Origin: Nissolia schottii | Taxonomy: Eukaryota > Streptophyta > Magnoliopsida > Fabales > Fabaceae | DNA: 64,000 nucleotides | Reading direction: 5' to 3' | Assembly: GCA_003254905.1 (NCBI GenBank) | Contig: QANU01063982.1 | Span: 456,211-520,210, forward strand | Shown here: positions 10,193 through 20,465 of the stretch, piece after piece | Layout of the letters: each line of letters begins with the position of its first letter | Position numbering within the stretch: the first letter of the stretch is position 1 | Notes under the pieces: model-generated | Databases searched by the model: none | Told to the model about the DNA's origin: nothing | What the model saw: the letters and a program-made list of their open reading frames with translations, nothing else | Program-made: the position numbers and the translations under genes

Positions 10193-12198
10193 TTACGAAA
10201 CAGAGAACCTTCTCCTTCTGGGCTTGGTCAAGTCCACATCACCATCATCAATGTGTGACGTGTCCTTGGAGCCATTCCTGAACGGGTTCAACTTTCCCAG
10301 TTTCTTCGACACCGTCGAAAAGAACGTCGCCTTCTTCGGCAACGCAGACGACGTCGTTCCCTGAGCAGCACTCTTACCCTGCTGCAGATCTGAAATGTAC
10401 ATCTTCATCTTCGTCAGCTCCGACCGTAACTCTTCGTTCTCCCTCACCAGCGACACGTCCGTCTGCAGCAGCTGGTGCCTCGCCGCGGCCGCCGGCGGAA
10501 AATCCCGATCCTCCGGGGCGGCGCCGCTCCTCAGCTTGAGCTGATCGTAGTAGAGAGCGTGGAGCACGATCTGCACCGGGAGGCGCTTGTTCTGCGAGGC
10601 GTGGAGACGCGCCTCGTAGGAGAGCTTGAGGGGGTCCATGACGCTGCACACCTTCTCCCTCTCAATCTCATCCAGGTTCGGATGCACCTGCAACAAGAAC
10701 ATTAGGCGGTTATTATGGTCGGTAGGTAGGGAGAGAGAGGAGAGTAAGGTGTTACGTACCTTGAGGTAGATGTCCACGGCGCGGTAAAGGTCGTCGTCGA
10801 CTTTTCTTGCGTTTTTGGGGATCACGATGGCGATGCCGTTGAACTTGGAGATTGTCAGTTCGCCGTACGCGGCAATCTCGCCAAGGTATGCGTCGACGGT
10901 TTTGGCGACGCGGAGCATCGCGGCGGAGAAGTCCTCCCGGAAGTTGACGCCGGCGCTGAACACCGACGCGCTCTTCTCCTTGTCTACGAAGCCGGAGACG
11001 ATCCTCCGTACGCTTTCCAGATCCAGGAGCTTCTCGCCGTCGTAGGTGAACGACAGCACGAGGAGGTCGTCGACCGTCACGTGCTCAAGAATCTCCGAGA
11101 TCCGCTTCTCGAGCTCGCGCTTGCACGCGCTCGACGCGCGGAGGTAGATCGCGCCCCGGAGGAGGCAGCAGAGGAAGTTGATCGGAAAAGCCGCTTTCTC
11201 CGAGGGGAAGAGAGCGACGATCGATTGCAGAACCTCGCGCTGTTCGGTCCTTGAATTGGAATTGGAATCGGAATCGGAATCGGAATCGCCAGGGTCGCGG
11301 ATTCCTCCTCCTCCCCCGCCTGTCTGATCGCGGACTAGCTCCCGGAGCGAGCGTTCCGTGTACGTGATCAACGCGCCGGCGATGGTCAGAGTCTTGGCGC
11401 CGCGCTGCTTCATGGCGGCGATGACTTTGCTGAAAGAATCGACGTCGAGCAACGCGAGCTCCTCCGTCCACCAGTTCGGCGGCGAACGGCTTGGAAAACT
11501 CGCCTCGCTGCAAGCCTTGGTGCTCACGGCTTCGACGCAGCGGGTCGCGAGGTTGATTTCGTCGGCGAAGGGAAGGAGCCGCCGGCAGCTCTTGAGGACG
11601 GCGACGGCGCCGGAGAGGCTGGAGTGCGCGACCTGAGAGAGGAACTCCTCCGTCCTCCCGGCAAGGTTGCCGTCGCAGTACTCGTCGGTCATCTGGAGGA
11701 ACTCGGCGGCGCACCGGAGCGCGGCGACGTTGTGGACGGTGATCTCGAAGTTGACGCCGTAGCAGAACTTGGCGGCCTTCTCGAAAACCTCAGAGCCTCC
11801 GGGAATGTCAGAGAGGTCAATTCTGGTGAGGTCACTCTCCTCTGCTTCGATTATCAGCTTTCTGATGTAGTTGCTCTTGGCCACCAGCATGAACTGTTCA
11901 CATTTTCAATTCAATCAAGAACCAAAATTAACATTATCATATATTATAGCTTAGAGCATGCGATTTTGGTACCTTATGGAGAGAATAACTGGCTTCTCCA
12001 ACTTCAACTATAACATCGCTTGGGATTTCTTGAGAAAAAACCCTGCAATTATAATCAATTGTATATATAATTAGAGAATGATTATTATTTGAGCATATGA
12101 GAGTTTTGAAAATTGATGAGTGAAGGACTAGTGTTAATTTACCATTGCCCTGTTCTCTCCATGGCAAGGGAGAGTCTGTTGGGATTGGGAGATGCCAT
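10193..12198 (-). CDS. NPH3/RPT2-family BTB-POZ protein
   Basis: Four exons, read from high to low coordinates: 12198-12143, 12042-11973, 11893-10760 and 10687-10193. They join in frame to 585 codons (584 residues). All introns are GT-AG; the last, 72 bp, is in frame and stop-free. The start gives MASPNPNRLSLAMERTGQWV. Residues about 26-126 are a BTB/POZ domain (SDVIVEVGEASYSLHKF, then KAAKFCYGVNFEIT), the usual Cullin3-contact domain. The NPH3 domain follows (WWTEELALLDVDSF near residue 182; YEARLHASQNKRLP near 430). A coiled-coil-like stretch (LVRENEELRSELTKMKMYI) precedes a basic tail ending RRRRFSVS. Family members act in phototropin signalling and auxin-linked growth as plasma-membrane-associated substrate adaptors. 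Which subclade this belongs to is uncertain (it looks closest to RPT2/At5g67385-like proteins). The coding sequence is far more GC-rich than the surrounding DNA. Confidence 0.93.
10688..10759 (-). other. In-frame 72-bp intron of the NPH3-family gene
   Basis: On the minus strand the donor is CTCAAG/GTACGT and the acceptor is TTGCAG/GTGCAT. The intron is 24 codons with no stop, so unspliced RNA would still be translated with 24 extra residues. Removing it restores the conserved DIYLK-(V)HP junction of NPH3 domains, which supports splicing. Confidence 0.85.
11253..11288. repeat. Coding hexamer repeat giving a Ser-Asp/Asn run
   Basis: Tandem GGAATC/GGAATT hexamers inside the NPH3-family exon (minus-strand reading GATTCC) encode an alternating D-S and N-S run around residues 244-256. 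It follows a short Gly run in the linker between the BTB and NPH3 cores. Confidence 0.8.
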
Positions 12199-12700
12199 GA
12201 GGATGGATGGTGTTGTTGGTTTTTCGTTTGGTCTTTGGGTTTTTGGGGTTCAGAGAAATAGTAGGTTGTACATATGGTGCTGGTTTGGTTATTATAAGGA
12301 GGTTTTTTGGGACCCCATTGCTTTGCTTCATTATTATGGTTTTATCTTCATGAGTTGTGCGAGCTTGTCACTGCGGTCACTGACTATGATGTTTTTGTTT
12401 TTCTGTAATTTGCTGTTATCTTACTTATTTATCTATTTCCGTTAAATGTGATTCACTTTATTAAGGTGATATCTTTCTATGTCATTCATTTCCCCTGCCC
12501 AATTACTCTAACTGCATTCGGACAAGACGGAAGTTTCGAATTCAATATTGACTTGACATTTCCTCTTGGCTCCGGCGGCCACGGGTCTTGTTACCCATAC
12601 ACGAGCTCCATATGCTTCGTTTTCCCCTTTCTTGAATCTTCATTTTTTTGCTTTTCACTTTACTGTTTACAGGAATGATTTGAACGTTTCAAGGGGAGAT
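12199..12700 (-). promoter_or_regulatory. 5' flank and promoter of the NPH3-family gene
   Basis: The sequence immediately upstream of the ATG on the minus strand is rich in CCA/CAA triplets, as in a plant 5' leader. A TATA-like element (TTATTATAAGG, near 12290-12300) sits about 95 bp before the ATG. The open frames on the plus strand here are antisense leader sequence. Transcription start is inferred. Confidence 0.4.
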
Positions 12701-13753
12701 ATTTTTAAATTTAAAAATATTACGTGTACACTCAATTTCATATATTCATAAATACATTATTTAAATTAGGTAATTAATGATTATTATACGTATACAATAC
12801 ATTTTTTTTCTTTAAAATAGAACACAAAGTTAAAGGCGTTCATGTAAACTTTATTTGGACTACACCACAAACCTATAGTTCAGAATTATATAGAATCTGA
12901 ACTTTATTTAAAAATGCACAAATATTATAAATAGTAATGCTCAAATTTTATATGTATGAAAGCACAAACATTACAAAATTATTAGAGTGTTTTACAAAAT
13001 TTTATTCGTATGAGTGTCCAAACATTACAAACTTGTAGGTGATATTCTTAACTATATTTAATTAAGAGCGTAAATATTACAAGAGTTAAAACACAAACTT
13101 TATGTATATAAGTACGGTGTGAGTGTATAATGTATGTTTTTTTGTGTACGTGTAGCATGACTCTTTTAAATAAGTGTGTCTTAGTCACACACAAAAATAT
13201 GAATCCTACAAATATTATTATGTGTATTTGGAAGTTATTAAATTTGTGTACGTGATTAAGTAAAAAATCTTTGACATGTTTAAGAATATATCTTTCGCAG
13301 GGTGCAAAAAGTTATTCGAAGTCATGACATGGGATTCATGTTTAGGTTTTAGTAAGATTCATGTATGTAATATTTATTCAGATAATTTGCGTGATACTTT
13401 TCAATTCATATATGGAGATAGTTTTATGATATTGTCTTAGGATTATGGAATTGGATATAACATACGTCGAAGAAAGTAGTAAAATTAAACTTATTTTAAT
13501 TAATGTTATTATGCACAAGTTTTAAAAAATTACAATTTCAATAAAATAAATTAAAAACATTAATTTCGTGAAGAGGTATAATGAGATAGACTAAACAATA
13601 ATTTTTAATGTAAAGTATTAATTTATGATTAACTATAAAAAAGAGACATGCATTAGTATACCATAAATGAAGTAATTAAAATGAATGAAATTTAACGTGG
13701 AGGCATTTATGATTTGCATCCATTGATAATTTCAACTTCATTGTATTACACTG

Positions 13754-13756
<3 letters not shown>
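12701..13756. other. Intergenic DNA with decayed GCACAAACATTACAAA repeats
   Basis: Around 12850-13110 several diverged copies of a GCACAAACATTACAAA-like unit resemble the array at 1640-2095. The rest is AT-rich with no gene. Confidence 0.4.
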
Positions 13757-13818
<62 letters not shown>

Positions 13819-13834
13819 TGTATGTATGTATGTA
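13757..13834. repeat. Compound microsatellite (AT)n(TGTA)n
   Basis: About 17 AT units run directly into about 11 TGTA units. Confidence 0.95.
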
Positions 13835-13984
13835 GAATCACCAAGCAACCATTGCATACAATGTTTAATTATGGACTAGCAATTAAAATTTAAAATAGTA
13901 AACATTATTAGACATATACATTTTGGAATTGAAAATAAAAGTGTTAAATTAAAATTATTACCTTAATTTTAAATCTTCTAAAAT

Positions 13985-14280
13985 ACCTCCTGGTAAATCA
14001 CATTTTTTGTTTTGTTGCATAGATTTTCATTGTCATTTAATATCATAATCTTTAGATCACCACTAGACTTGACTCTTGAAACAGCTACAAAGTTGTCTGT
14101 GAGTGAAAATCAGTCTCAGCAAAAATAACTCAACATAAGACAGTGATTTCCCTTGAGTCTTATCGATAGTCATAGCAAAGCCAATAGGAAATGTCAATGA
14201 ATATGATTGCTCTTGACTCAACATAAGAATTAAGTTACCACGCCTAGGAGCTTCCAGTGTCCGTTGTCTCAATCGTCCGT
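13985..14280 (-). pseudogene. Helitron Pif1-like helicase, C-terminal fragment
   Basis: Minus-strand translation gives FPIGFAMTIDKTQGKSL, matching the late helicase motif of Helitron RepHel proteins (FA.TINKSQGQSL). After a frame change it gives FVAVSRVKSSGDLKIM, matching the terminal VAVSRV motif. Frames are broken. With the fragment at 15795-16260 it looks like one helicase gene, pulled apart and decayed. Confidence 0.65.
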
Positions 14281-14942
14281 CATTTTAGGTGAACGACTTT
14301 CTTTATGATCTATTTTCAAATCACGTATTTATTTTAAAAATTATTTTATTAAGCATGTTTTTATGAAACCCTAGAAGGAGAAATTTATTATTTCATTTTA
14401 TGAAATTATTTATTTAGAAATTCTTTTATTTATGAAAGGAGTTAGTTATGAAAACATTTATGAAACTATTTTTAGAAACTCGTAAAAATTATTTAAGAAC
14501 TATATGAGACCATCGATCTTTATGCATTAAATATGTCATGTTGTATGTGTATGAACGTTTGCAAATAAATCAGTTATATCATATCATCAGTTGAGGTGTT
14601 CATGCTGTTATATTTATACTGCTTTATGAGAGTCGATCTAAGATAGAACTGTACATCAGCGACAACCTATATTGACCTTAGTATACCTTGTACAATTGTC
14701 ATGTAGAATAGGTTTCAGACATATAGAATAAATAGAACAAAACAGTGACGCTAGACATAGGCAAGCCTGTGAAGCCCAGTGTCATGTATTATGTAGAATA
14801 GGGCAAGACTGTGAACCCCAGACATCATCATGGATAACTACACCGTATTGCTTGAGATTTGTCTATCTAGAGAATTCTCAAACTTAATTATGTTTTAAGC
14901 ATTTTCATGTATTATGTAGTATAAATTGTATAACATCCTCAT

Positions 14943-14943
<1 letters not shown>
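14281..14943. other. Non-coding DNA between Helitron helicase fragments
   Basis: AT-rich with no recognised coding motif. A roughly 40-bp motif (CATGTAGAATAG, GGCAAG, CTGTGAA) appears twice around 14700-14820, indicating a local duplication. Confidence 0.35.

Positions 14944-15007
<64 letters not shown>
14944..15007. repeat. Compound microsatellite (CT)n(TA)n
   Basis: About 18 CT units are followed by about 13 TA units. Both strands stay open across it, so the apparent reading frames here are artefacts. Confidence 0.95.
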
Positions 15008-15432
15008 TGCATATGTTTGTCATGTTTACGAAATGTTCCATGTCGTCGTGGGGTCTTTCTTCATTGAGCGTTGACGCACCTCTCATGAATGTTCTTTTTC
15101 AAGTAGCACTGACGAGGATACTCTTCTCCTTCAGTAGATTCCAACTGTTCAGATCCTTGGTGAGCTTCACTTTGCAGTGGAGGCAGTTATTTAGTTAGTA
15201 GTTTTTGTTATGTTAGTTTAGAGTGCTCCATTAGAACACAAGCACAAAACACTTATACATTATGTTTATTTCAATATTTTATTTTCGAAGGAAACCTATG
15301 TAGTAGTTTCGTTTATTAAAGACTAGTTAATTAGATTATTAAATGAATTTTATTATTTATTTAACCGCACGTTTTATGAAAATCATGTGACTTTAGAGGT
15401 TTTTGTAAGGGAACTAGTCACATGCGTGTCGG

Positions 15433-15736
15433 TATGGCTGTCAAAACGGGCCGGACCAAAAATATGCATATTTTTAGGGTCCGGCTCGTTTATGGTCGGT
15501 CTGCGGGCCTAAACGGGCCGCCCGCTAACCCGTTTATTTTTTAAAAAAAATTAAAAACTTCAAAAAAAATCAAAAAAATTATTTAAAAAATCAAAAAAAT
15601 TCACGGGCTCACGGGCCGGTCTGCGGGCCAAATGGGCCGATCTAATTTTTTTTCAAATTTTTGCAGACCTATTTTTTGCATGTAAAGTCCGTCCATTTAA
15701 CCGGGTAAACGGACCGGGTCCATTTTGACAGCTCTA
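15433..15736. mobile_element. hAT-like non-autonomous element
   Basis: The left end TATGGCTGTCAAAACGGGCC is an imperfect inverted match to the right end (reverse complement TAGAGCTGTCAAAATGGACC). The 8-bp flanks CGTGTCGG and CGTGCCCG agree at six positions, consistent with an old hAT target duplication. The interior has GGGCC-rich words around an A-rich core. It lies between the two Helitron helicase fragments. Related elements are at 34497-35294 and 28193-28818. Confidence 0.6.
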
Positions 15737-15794
15737 CGTGCCCGTGACATTTCTAGGGTGTCACATCATGCATGTTTCATCCCATATTATCAAA

Positions 15795-16260
15795 CTCGCT
15801 TGGTGAAGAAGCTCGAATTTCTAACTTCCTTGTTTGATGTTACATGTAGAAAGCTCTATAAGAGTTAAAGAAATTGAGAATCTAGAATGAACAGTTTTTC
15901 CGCTGAGCAGAAAGAGTGAAGCAATGCCACTTGATGTAATGTTCAACACAATTTTTCCTTTAGACCGAACAGCCGCAAACAACGTCTTTCGTATAAATGT
16001 ATTTTCAGCTCCGCCATAACCATAAACATAGTAGAAAACCACCATTTCCCCTTTGTATTGCATTTGTTATCCTATTGAAACTTTTCTTCGATCTTCATTG
16101 ATAACAGCCAAGTCTTGATTGAGGTCAGCAATCATTTCTTCTTTGTTGTGATTCAATTCATCAACCAAAAATTGATTTTCATATTCATTGATTAAAGATT
16201 GATGGAGGAATGATAATCTTTTAAGGACCTCCATTTGTTCAGAGTATCTTCTCTATTTCA
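15795..16260 (-). pseudogene. Helitron Pif1-like helicase, N-terminal fragment
   Basis: Minus-strand translation includes FYYVYGYGGAENTFIRKTL, a decayed Walker A segment (family consensus FFLYGYGGTGKTFLWKTL), then VLNITSSGIASLFL, then SISLTLIELSTCNIKQGS. Upstream, the minus strand reads RLSFLHQSLINEYENQFLVD and EEMIADLNQ, similar to the pre-helicase stretch. The Walker lysine is lost (GAENT) and frames are interrupted, so the gene is dead. Confidence 0.75.
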
Positions 16261-16783
16261 ATTAAGCACAAGTTCTTCAATTGTTCACTTGAAATTGGAA
16301 GACCTGTAAGCACGCAATTAATACTAAATAAATGATTGATAATGCATATATATGATTAAAGAGTTAAGATGGTTAAAGTGAAATTGGTAAGATAAGTCAA
16401 CAAATATTTAAATGATGGATGTGTTCATACCGGTTTCTATAGTGGTTTCTTTTATTTTTGGCCATATATGTTTGATTCTATTTTTTTTTTGTGTGTATTT
16501 GACTCTATATTGTAATCTATATCGATTGACAATGCATTATGAATTGGCTTAATTTTTAAACGAAAATATATGCAAAATGGTTATATATATATATATATAT
16601 ATATAAATTTGAAAGAGCAAGCATATAAATTTGGCTTTACCTACTTAATTCATAATTTTTTTGGCCTTAATTCTGAAACTAAAATTACTTTTAGTTAATA
16701 TTATTTATTGAACTGGGGTCATTTTTTGTTGGCTGTTAAGTTGTTGATCATGTAACATTTTCCATTAATACTTAGTCTTCTTT

Positions 16784-16785
<2 letters not shown>
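16261..16785. other. AT-rich intergenic DNA
   Basis: Contains a short (AT)n run near 16580-16604. No gene seen. Confidence 0.4.
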
Positions 16786-16837
<52 letters not shown>

Positions 16838-16860
16838 TAATAATAATAATAATAATAATA
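16786..16860. repeat. Microsatellite (AAT)n
   Basis: About 24 AAT units with one interruption. Confidence 0.95.
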
Positions 16861-17207
16861 GATAACTACTTTTTAATATAATCGATTATATGAAAATCAA
16901 TTTATACTTGAATACTTCAGATGAAAAGTAATTTTAAGATAATTTAATTTGTTTAGATTGTACAAAAAAATCGCTTTTGTATGATAAATTGTCAATGACA
17001 CGAATCCTCTAAAGTGAGCTTCTCACAGTGAGGCTTTTTACCATTGTATCAATAAAATGTCAATGAGTCTCACTTTTCACTTTATTGATCTAAAGGTGAA
17101 AAGTCTTATTTTACTTTCTAAAATGAGTTCCTCATTTTCGAGGATCTAAATCCAATTACTAAAATGATATGAAATAATTATTTATATTATATAATATTTG
17201 ATAGTTA

Positions 17208-17445
17208 GAGTTAGTTTGGCAAAAATATAGGAAAAATATTTATTTTAATAGAAAAAAGAAAAATCTTTTCCTTCATAATGTCAAAAAAGGAGGCTTAAGC
17301 TTTTTTTAAATCCAAAATAGCTTTAATTTCAAGGAAAAAAAACCATTGCTGCTGAATTTTGATTATTTTGCCAAATATATAAGATTTTGTTACGACATTT
17401 TTTTCTTTAAAAAGAAGTTATTATGCCTGGTTACCAAACACACTC
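17208..17445. mobile_element. MITE, ends GAGTTAGTTTGGCAA
   Basis: The left end GAGTTAGTTTGGCAA matches the reverse complement of the right end (GAGTGTGTTTGGTAA). The interior is A/T-rich, non-coding and about 240 bp. A GTTTGGTAA-type end also occurs in the pair at 18743-19215 and 32498-32867. Confidence 0.5.
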
Positions 17446-18394
17446 ATAGTCTTACTGTTCTTGACTAAGTTTCACCTTTTTGTGCTTTTTCTTTGTCATG
17501 ATTAAGAAAATTAAAAAATTTTCAAGAGATATGGTATAAGACAATGTTGTTAAAATTAAGATCTTACGTAAGATTAAAAGAACAAAATAAAAATGTAAAA
17601 CGTGAAATTATAACACGATTTTCATCCTACGATCATTGGATTTAATAGAAAATAATAAAATTGACTAATATCTTCAAAATTTTAAGATTTTAAGATTTTA
17701 ATATTTAAATTCATGAGATCTTAATAACTTGGGAGCCATAAGTATGGATACATTATAATTTGCTTTTTCTTTTCTGTTTCACCGCATAGGAACTAGGTTT
17801 TTATGAGTATCTCAAGTCGTCTACGCTTTTAGAGAATTCAAATATGATAAACTATCTTTCATTTGCCATAGTTCTCTTTAATAAGTATGCTTCATTAGTT
17901 TGATGATCTGATTTTTAGGTTAAGTGTTAACCACTGAATATATATCAAAACCTAATTAATTAGAGGGGGGGGGGGGAAACCATCTAGGGAGGCCAAAAAA
18001 AAAAAACAATGAGTTTACTTTAAAGTCTAACCCGGCCTGTGCCGTCATTTTCTAGGGTCATATGTAACAGGCCTTCAGGCTTCAACTCTAGAAATGTCCG
18101 CTTCAATAGAATAGAATTTAAAACATAGAGCGTGACAAGATGCATATCCCTTCGTTATATTTATTGATGTTTCAAAAAGTGATATAATGAAGAGAAGAAT
18201 ACCAAATCTTGAGCAAAATTGAAAGGAAATTTCAACAAGAGATATAGCGAGTTAGCTTAACTTGCTAGGCAAACGTACAACAGAGAGCAACGTATGTAGG
18301 GAACGATTCATAAAAGAGTTAGATACATTATTTAATTATGGTCACATATATCATTAAGAAATAAATGATTGAGGAGTATTAGTAGGTGGGGGAA
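17446..18394. other. Intergenic DNA, no gene seen
   Basis: Contains an imperfect inverted repeat around 17545-17735 (AAAATTAAGATCTTA versus GAGATCTTAATAA) and G10 and A12 runs near 17970-18005. No coding content recognised. Confidence 0.35.
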
Positions 18395-18694
18395 GATGGC
18401 GATGGGACGTGAAGGTGCATGGGAAAGGGAGAGTGCATGGGATGATGGGGGGTGGGGCCGGTGACTCGGTGCCAGTGGTGGTGGTAGGGCTCTCACGGTG
18501 TCTCCGCCACTTGAAATGCGAGTGGCTGTGAATGCACTCCAACGCTCATACTAGGACACAGCTCCGCCACGTCATCTTGCCGCCTAAAGTCCATGCCAAC
18601 ATGGATTGACATGTATGGGCGGGTGTCCCTAGCTACACGTGGAGATTTGTTTGCGTAAATCACGCCTTCAGGAGCACTCTTACCTAAATAAATA

Positions 18695-18695
<1 letters not shown>
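18395..18695 (-). other. GC-rich island of unknown origin
   Basis: About 300 bp with much higher GC than its flanks, with overlapping minus-strand frames. One reads SAPEGVIYANKSPRVARD; another is rich in Ser, Thr and Pro. The composition resembles an exon or a captured gene fragment, but I do not recognise the protein. An (AT)n microsatellite follows at 18701-18742. Confidence 0.3.
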
Positions 18696-18739
<44 letters not shown>

Positions 18740-18742
18740 ATA

Positions 18743-19215
18743 AGTTTAGTTTGTTAAAATTGTTATTTTTTAATAGTCATTAAATTTTTTGAGATTTCAA
18801 AAAACTGTTCTTAAAAAGATACTGCAATATTATTTAATAAAGTACGATAAAAGTGACTTTCAATAACCAAAAAGTCATAAAATAGTGTTTAGTAAATATA
18901 TTATAAATTTATTCTTAAAATATAAAATGATTAGAATGAAAATAAATCATAAAGAATTGACGAGGAAAAATAAAAATTTTAATGGATAAAGTTTGAATTT
19001 CTATTTAAATTTAAATTATTTAATCTTTTTTCATTTTAGAGAGAACAAACTAACTTTAAAAAATTATTTTTGAGAGCTCTCAAAAACACCACTGACTCTC
19101 ATAAGTTATGAACAAAAACTTTTCAACTTTTTTGTTTATCAAACACAAAAATGTGATTTATATTTTTTTAAGAGGAAAAACACCCTCTTAAAAAGTTTTT
19201 ACCAAACCAAACCTT
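18743..19215. mobile_element. hAT-type MITE, copy 1 of a pair
   Basis: The left end AAGTTTAGTTTGTTAAAA matches the reverse complement of the right end (TAAGGTTTGGTTTGGTAAAA). Internal sequence around 18840-18950 (AAAGTGACTTTCAATAACCA, then AAAGTCATAAAATAGTG) aligns with the element at 32498-32867, so both belong to one family. Confidence 0.6.
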
Positions 19216-20014
19216 ATTTTTAGGACTTATTTAAGTTGGTCATGGAATCAAAATAAAAATATATAAAAACTTATAAAAATTTTATTTTGATAAATGTTGT
19301 AGCTCATAAAGATAATTAATTAGAGAAATGATATATGAGTGCAATAGATTCTACGTCTTTATAAGTGTAGTTGTCTAATTTTTTTTTTTCAAATTGAGTT
19401 ATTATAATAATAGGACTCAATTAATTATTCACAATACTCTAATTGCTATATAATATTAGAGTTTTGTATTATAATTTAATTATGCGTTAATACTTACTTT
19501 CAAGGTAGCAGGTATAAAACTCAAGCAGTTTTATTCTACACCAATGGACCATGTGAGAAATCATAGTATCAAGTTGGTCGTCACATATTGACTAAAACCT
19601 TATAGGGACTATGAGTCTATGCGTCTTTTACTCTTCAATAATACTTTGTGTACAAGTGTAATTAAAATTTGCTTTCCCTACTCTTCCCCCCGCTTCTTCT
19701 TCTTCTTCAATTTTTCTTCATTTTTTTTTCTTTCTTCTCCCTCATTTTCTCTCACGTTTTCAATTTACAACTTTCATTTCCATTTCTTTCTTCCATCCGT
19801 AAACCCTAAATATAGATTTTCTTTTCTTTTTCAATCTCCAACATGCAGTTCCTCGTTATTTTCCGTATTTATGTTGTCTTATATGATCCTTGCTTACTTC
19901 ATTCGTAATAGACGTGGGACTTTACCTTTCACACTTTACAAATATTCAAATGAGTTAAGATCAAATCTAAACATCAACTACCATGCCTCTAAGTATTTGG
20001 GCCAACCTAAAAAG
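19216..20014. other. Intergenic DNA with a pyrimidine-rich patch
   Basis: 19680-19850 is strongly pyrimidine-rich on the plus strand (CTTCTTCTT, TTTCTCTC), which keeps a frame open from 19619. The peptide is low-complexity Phe and Ser and is not accepted as a gene. Confidence 0.35.
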
Positions 20015-20465
20015 CACCGACCCTGATACGAACGCGGGACATGATACAACACATGACACGACAACACACAAATTTCAAAATTTTACAGGACACGAACACG
20101 GCATATATAGGTATAAAAAATATTTAAAAAATCTTTAATATTTTCATTGATTGATATCAAACTACTAATTTTTAATATTTTCCAAACCCCTTTTAAAATA
20201 TATGGAACATTCAAGATATCATGTACTTTTTCTAAGAGTCCATATTATTATAAATTATTTAGTATGTAAAATATTCTTTATTTGGACACAACACAAACAC
20301 GGCCCAAAAAAGTCTCAAATATAACTTAGACACGTTTAAACATAACAAATCGTAATTTTTTTTGGACACTTTTAAATATGTGCAACACTTGTGTTAAACA
20401 AGTGTCTTAATTATGTGTCTGTATGTACGATATGTTAAACACAAAAATATGACAATCTGTCTAAG
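20015..20465. repeat. Dispersed repeat with ACACG-type words, copy 1
   Basis: Sequence around 20250-20440 (AAATTATTTAGTATGTAAAA, then ATTTGGACAC, then ACACTTGTGTTAAACAAGTG) is related to 46930-47075 (AAATTAATTAGTATATAAAA, then ATTTAGACA, then GTGAGACAAGTGTC). The class is unknown; it may be a decayed non-autonomous element. Confidence 0.4.

Noticed and set aside
10374-11714. Several long open frames on both strands over the NPH3-family gene
   Set aside because: They are other-frame shadows of a GC-rich exon; only the minus-strand frame carries BTB and NPH3 motifs.
12113-12751. Plus-strand open frames of 60-110 residues
   Set aside because: Antisense to the leader and promoter of the NPH3-family gene; the peptides are hydrophobic low-complexity with no domain.
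14895-15198. Opposite frames with IYIYIY and SLSLSL or RERERE runs
   Set aside because: Translations of the (CT)n(TA)n microsatellite.
19619-20026. 135-residue plus-strand frame
   Set aside because: Phe/Ser low complexity from a pyrimidine-rich tract, with no domain or homologue I recognise.
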